Origin: Defluviicoccus sp. bin129
GTDB lineage: Bacteria > Pseudomonadota > Alphaproteobacteria > MPNO01
Assembly: GCA_002239065.1 (NCBI GenBank)
Contig: MPNO01000046.1
Coordinates: 1 to 37,801 of the forward strand
DNA: 37,801 nucleotides
Reading direction: 5' to 3'
The position numbers and the translations under genes were made by a program. Positions 35,499 to 37,801 of this stretch are shown in pieces. The stretch's first letter is position 1. The number at the start of each line of letters is the position of its first letter. Below the pieces are notes generated by a model. The model was not told the origin of the DNA. It did no database searches and saw only the letters and a list, made by a program, of their open reading frames with translations.

Positions 35499-36650
35499 AT
35501 GGCCGGGAAAGAACGCAGGCGGCTCACCGACCCCGCCATCGCCCGTCTTCGGCCCCGCGAGCGGGAATACACAATGTGGGACAGCGCCGTCACCGGCCTC
35601 GGTGTCCGGGTGAGACCGGCCGGCGGGAAGAGCTATGTCCTGTTGCAGCAATCCCCTTCCAGGTCGGGGCGCGTCTCTCTCGGGCCGGTCTCGTCGAAGG
35701 GCATCGACGAGGTCCGCCGGGAATGCCATGCGCGACGGGCGTGTCCGGAGCCGGAGGAACCCGACGAACCGAAAGAGAAGGTCCCGCTATTCCGTGACTT
35801 CGTCGAGGGACCCTGGAAGGAGGCGCATTTCGATCGCTACAAGCCGTCGACCAGGAAGTGCACCCGGATCTTCCTCACGGGACAGATCCTGCCCGCCTTC
35901 GGGTCGAAGCCTCTCGACGGAATCGCCCCGGCACATGTGAGACGGTGGTTCGATGCATACAGCCGGACCTCGCCGGGCGGCGCCAACCGCACCCTGGACA
36001 TTCTCCAGCAGATCATGAATTTCGCGATCGCCTGCGGCTACATCGAAACCAACCCGACGCGGGGCGTGAAGAGGAACCGGCGTACGCCGCTGACGCGCTT
36101 CCTGTCGCGCGACGAGATCGGCCGCCTGCACGGAGTACTCGACGAGCACCCCGAACGCGGAGCCGAGAGTCTGAAGCAGGCCGACATCATCCGCCTGTTG
36201 CTTCTCACCGGATGCCGCAAGGGCGAGATCGTAGGACTGCGTTGGTCGGAGATCCACGGCGACGTGCTCATGTTGGGCGACAGCAAGACGGGTCCGAGAA
36301 AGGTTCCCCTGAATTCTCAGGCACGGCACATTCTGGACAGGCAGCCGCGAGACGGTAGCGAGTTCGTGTTTCCGTCGCCGCGCGACCCGTCTCGGCCGCG
36401 CAGCGACCACCTCCGGCTCTGGCACCGGGTCCGTCGGGAGGCCGGCATCGAGGACGTTCGTCTTCACGACCTTCGCCACACGCATGCGAGTCACGCGGTG
36501 ATGAACGGGGTGCCGGTGCCGGTGGTCTCGCGAATGCTCGGGCATTCCGACGTGCGCATGACGCTGCGTTACGCCCATCTCGGGGACCGGGATATCGAGC
36601 AGGCCGCCGAGAGAGTCGGGCAGGCCATCGGGAAAATCATGGACATATGA
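35499..36650 (+). CDS. Tyrosine recombinase/phage-type integrase 2 (tandem partner)
   Basis: 383 aa, 3 bp after integrase 1. Same arm-type N-terminus (LTDPAIARLRP..WDSAVTGLGVRVRP) and a full catalytic set: Arg240, Lys263, His323-x-x-Arg326, His349 and Tyr358 (LRYAH). Sequence is clearly homologous to, but well diverged from, integrase 1 (LLLTGCR, DSKTGPR and LHDLRHTHAS are shared), so this is not a recent duplication. Two intact recombinases in one operon suggest a heteromeric or division-of-labour system. No excisionase-like small ORF is seen between them. Confidence 0.93.
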   Translation: MAGKERRRLTDPAIARLRPREREYTMWDSAVTGLGVRVRPAGGKSYVLLQQSPSRSGRVSLGPVSSKGIDEVRRECHARRACPEPEEPDEPKEKVPLFRDFVEGPWKEAHFDRYKPSTRKCTRIFLTGQILPAFGSKPLDGIAPAHVRRWFDAYSRTSPGGANRTLDILQQIMNFAIACGYIETNPTRGVKRNRRTPLTRFLSRDEIGRLHGVLDEHPERGAESLKQADIIRLLLLTGCRKGEIVGLRWSEIHGDVLMLGDSKTGPRKVPLNSQARHILDRQPRDGSEFVFPSPRDPSRPRSDHLRLWHRVRREAGIEDVRLHDLRHTHASHAVMNGVPVPVVSRMLGHSDVRMTLRYAHLGDRDIEQAAERVGQAIGKIMDI

Positions 36651-36734
36651 ACCGATGACCCACCGCGCGTTGCGGCGTACCCCTATTAGCCCGACAACGA
36701 GTCCAGCGGCGAAGTCGAGGATTTCGTCACGAGA

Positions 36735-36977
36735 ATGATCCCACGCGGCGATCCGATTTGGCCGTTGTACGAACGCTACATCGAGAGTATCCCCGCCGGT
36801 CAGCGGCGTTTCTCGCAGAAAAAGACCCCGCGGGCGCAACTCCATGCTTGGCTTGCGACAAGGGAGGATCCAAGACTCATGGGAACCGCGATCCGGGCTG
36901 GCGATCTCAAAGTCGATGGACCGCTCGCCACGCGATTCGCGGGTTGGCTTCAGGAGTTGTTCGGCGGGCGGGCTTGA
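36735..36977 (+). CDS. Small hypothetical protein upstream of the DUF3800 remnant
   Basis: 80-aa ORF of unrecognised family with normal composition: Pro-Leu-Tyr-Glu-Arg-rich start (WPLYERYIESIPAGQ), a basic middle and amphipathic end (TRFAGWLQELFG). Its stop overlaps a TTG that opens a DUF3800-like frame (TTGA), which suggests these two were a coupled pair. The frame has no other start within the preceding 16 codons, where it meets a stop. It follows integrase 2 by 84 bp. Function unknown; probably cargo of the element. It may be intact even though its partner is broken. Confidence 0.45.
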   Translation: MIPRGDPIWPLYERYIESIPAGQRRFSQKKTPRAQLHAWLATREDPRLMGTAIRAGDLKVDGPLATRFAGWLQELFGGRA

Positions 36978-37246
36978 ACCGCGAAATCCATCTATTCTTC
37001 GACGATACCGGAAGCCGCCGTCCAGACCGCCTGCTCAGCGTCAGTCGCCATTAGGGGCAAGGGGCTGTTCCGGTCTCGGTGGAATCCTGGTCAACGAAGT
37101 CGACATCCAATCGGTGTGAACGAACACCGGTCGTTCGGCGAGCGGTGGAGCATCGAGTATCCGTTCCACTCCCATGCGATTGGCGGCGGTCGCGGCAGTT
37201 TCTCATGGTTCGAGAGACCGGAGCGAGCGGCGCATATTCTTTGGAG
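36974..37246 (+). pseudogene. DUF3800 protein remnant, two frameshifts, cut by IS66 insertion
   Basis: Three short pieces in successive frames read as one protein. Frame from TTG 36974 gives REIHLFFDDTGSRRPDR, the typical DUF3800 N-terminus. After a stop at 37052-37054 the next frame gives GLGGILVNEVDIQSV. From about 37116 the third frame gives NEHRSFGERWSIEYPFHSHA followed by GGGRGSFSWFERPERAAHIL. One frameshift lies near 37045-37060 and one near 37112-37118, each explained by a missing base. The frame ends where the IS66 terminus begins. The full family is about 250 aa, so most of the gene is lost or beyond the IS. DUF3800 function is unproven. Confidence 0.7.
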
Positions 37247-37801
37247 GTAACTACTCGCCCGCTTTATTTCCGGATCGTGATTTGGCTTTCGGGCTGTTGC
37301 CCTGCGTCGATCAAGTGGACGGCGTTTCCGGTGAGGGCGATCTGGATTGCGACGAGCGGGTTGTATCCCTGGGCGGCGGCGGATTGCAGGTAGCTTGAGA
37401 TTCGGCACCAGGCGTGGGCGTAGGTTCCGGTTCGGAAGCAGCCGGAGACCTTCTGCTTGACCTTGCTCATGCGGAGGTCGCGCTCGGCGCGGTTGTTGGT
37501 GAAGCTGACGTCGGGGTCTTCGGCGAAGCGCAGGACCTCTGTTTCGTAGGTCTTGAGCCGCTCCCAGAGATTGTGGGCGTCGGATTTGGCGACACGGCCG
37601 CGCTGCCCGTCGGCGCGCGGCGGGATCTCGGGCAGCTCCTTTTTCGCCTGGGTGAGGATGGTTCGGTATCGTCGTCGCAGGGCCTTGTACTGCTTGGCGG
37701 AGAGGGTCTTGTCGTCGCGCTGGGCGACCTGGTGGCAGGCTTCGAGGAGCAGGGATCGCATGCGCCTGGCCCAGGCGTGGCCGTGCGCCTCGACGACGTA
37801 G
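37247..37801 (-). mobile_element. IS66-family insertion sequence, one end (continues beyond window)
   Basis: The element starts with GTAAC at 37247, the GTAA end typical of IS66 termini, 17 bp outside the transposase stop codon. An 8-bp target duplication, if present, would be CTTTGGAG (37239-37246) and should recur at the far end. The rest, including the other terminal repeat and accessory tnpA/tnpB genes, lies right of the window. Confidence 0.7.
37264..37801 (-). CDS. IS66-family transposase (TnpC), C-terminal part
   Basis: Last 178 residues of a DDE transposase, open through the right edge. Visible family marks: EAHGHAWARRMRSLLLEA, WERLKTYETEVLRFAEDP, FTNNRAERDLRMSKVKQKV and SGCFRTGTYAHAWCRISSYL, the last with the catalytic-domain Glu in NRAERDLR. 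The frame is open from position 37800 without an internal stop; the ATG at 37761 is only an internal codon. Whether the transposase is whole cannot be seen. Confidence 0.88.
   Translation of the reverse strand, partial: YVVEAHGHAWARRMRSLLLEACHQVAQRDDKTLSAKQYKALRRRYRTILTQAKKELPEIPPRADGQRGRVAKSDAHNLWERLKTYETEVLRFAEDPDVSFTNNRAERDLRMSKVKQKVSGCFRTGTYAHAWCRISSYLQSAAAQGYNPLVAIQIALTGNAVHLIDAGQQPESQITIRK

Noticed and set aside
37079..37393. Plus-strand ORFs over the IS66 transposase region
   Set aside because: They are antisense shadows of the transposase and cross the IS boundary; the minus-strand frame carries the family motifs.

Overview
The window is GC-rich, gene-dense DNA with short or overlapping gene boundaries and frequent ATGA/GTGA junctions. 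It looks like an alphaproteobacterial chromosome, most plausibly a Rhodospirillales-like environmental lineage. The evidence is the rplY-pth-ychF block, a fbc/pet-type bc1 operon directly followed by mtnP, Kdo (LPS) genes, and many dioxygenase and molybdenum-enzyme families. The taxonomic call is an inference from gene content and order. No rRNA, tRNA or CRISPR array was recognised.

Layout. (1) 1-3953, plus: a di-haem cytochrome-c-peroxidase-like protein (cut by the left edge) and an overlapping PhnD/PhnC/PhnE-like ABC importer. (2) 4078-5983: a cupin-type dioxygenase divergent from a UMF1-type MFS transporter. (3) 8833-6001, minus: kdsB, a kdsC-like phosphatase and purH, chained by 4-bp overlaps, with gph divergent and then class I fumarase and a Mug-family glycosylase on the plus strand. 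(4) 11824-17897: an oxidative cluster in two divergent arms, with an IPNS-like oxygenase, a dienelactone hydrolase and an FAD monooxygenase leftward, and a lone molybdenum hydroxylase large subunit and an extradiol-type VOC protein rightward. (5) 17922-22139, plus: prs, rplY, pth, ychF and a second dienelactone hydrolase. (6) 28901-22248, minus: petA-petB-petC-mtnP-mtnA-[class II aldolase/SDR fusion], six genes with gaps of 30 bp or less. (7) 29102-33310: hemF, a PhyH-family dioxygenase and a BisC/DMSO-reductase-type molybdoenzyme. (8) 33430-37801: a MetE-like gene cut near codon 277 by foreign DNA carrying two tandem tyrosine recombinases, a small unknown ORF, a frameshifted DUF3800 pseudogene and an IS66 element that runs off the right edge.

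How the parts work together. MtnP, MtnA and the fused aldolase/dehydrogenase form a coherent short route from 5'-methylthioadenosine or 5'-deoxyadenosine to dihydroxyacetone phosphate plus a two-carbon (methylthio)aldehyde that the SDR domain could reduce. This resembles the DHAP shunt known from other bacteria, but with the last two steps fused and the genes placed behind the bc1 complex. The divergent oxidative cluster looks like a degradation module for an unidentified, possibly aromatic or heterocyclic, compound. The right end is a mobile-DNA junction whose boundary is visible inside a host gene.

Cautions. All product names rest on motif reading without database searches. The PhnC-like gene contains a G-rich 69-nt in-frame duplication that may be a sequencing or assembly error.
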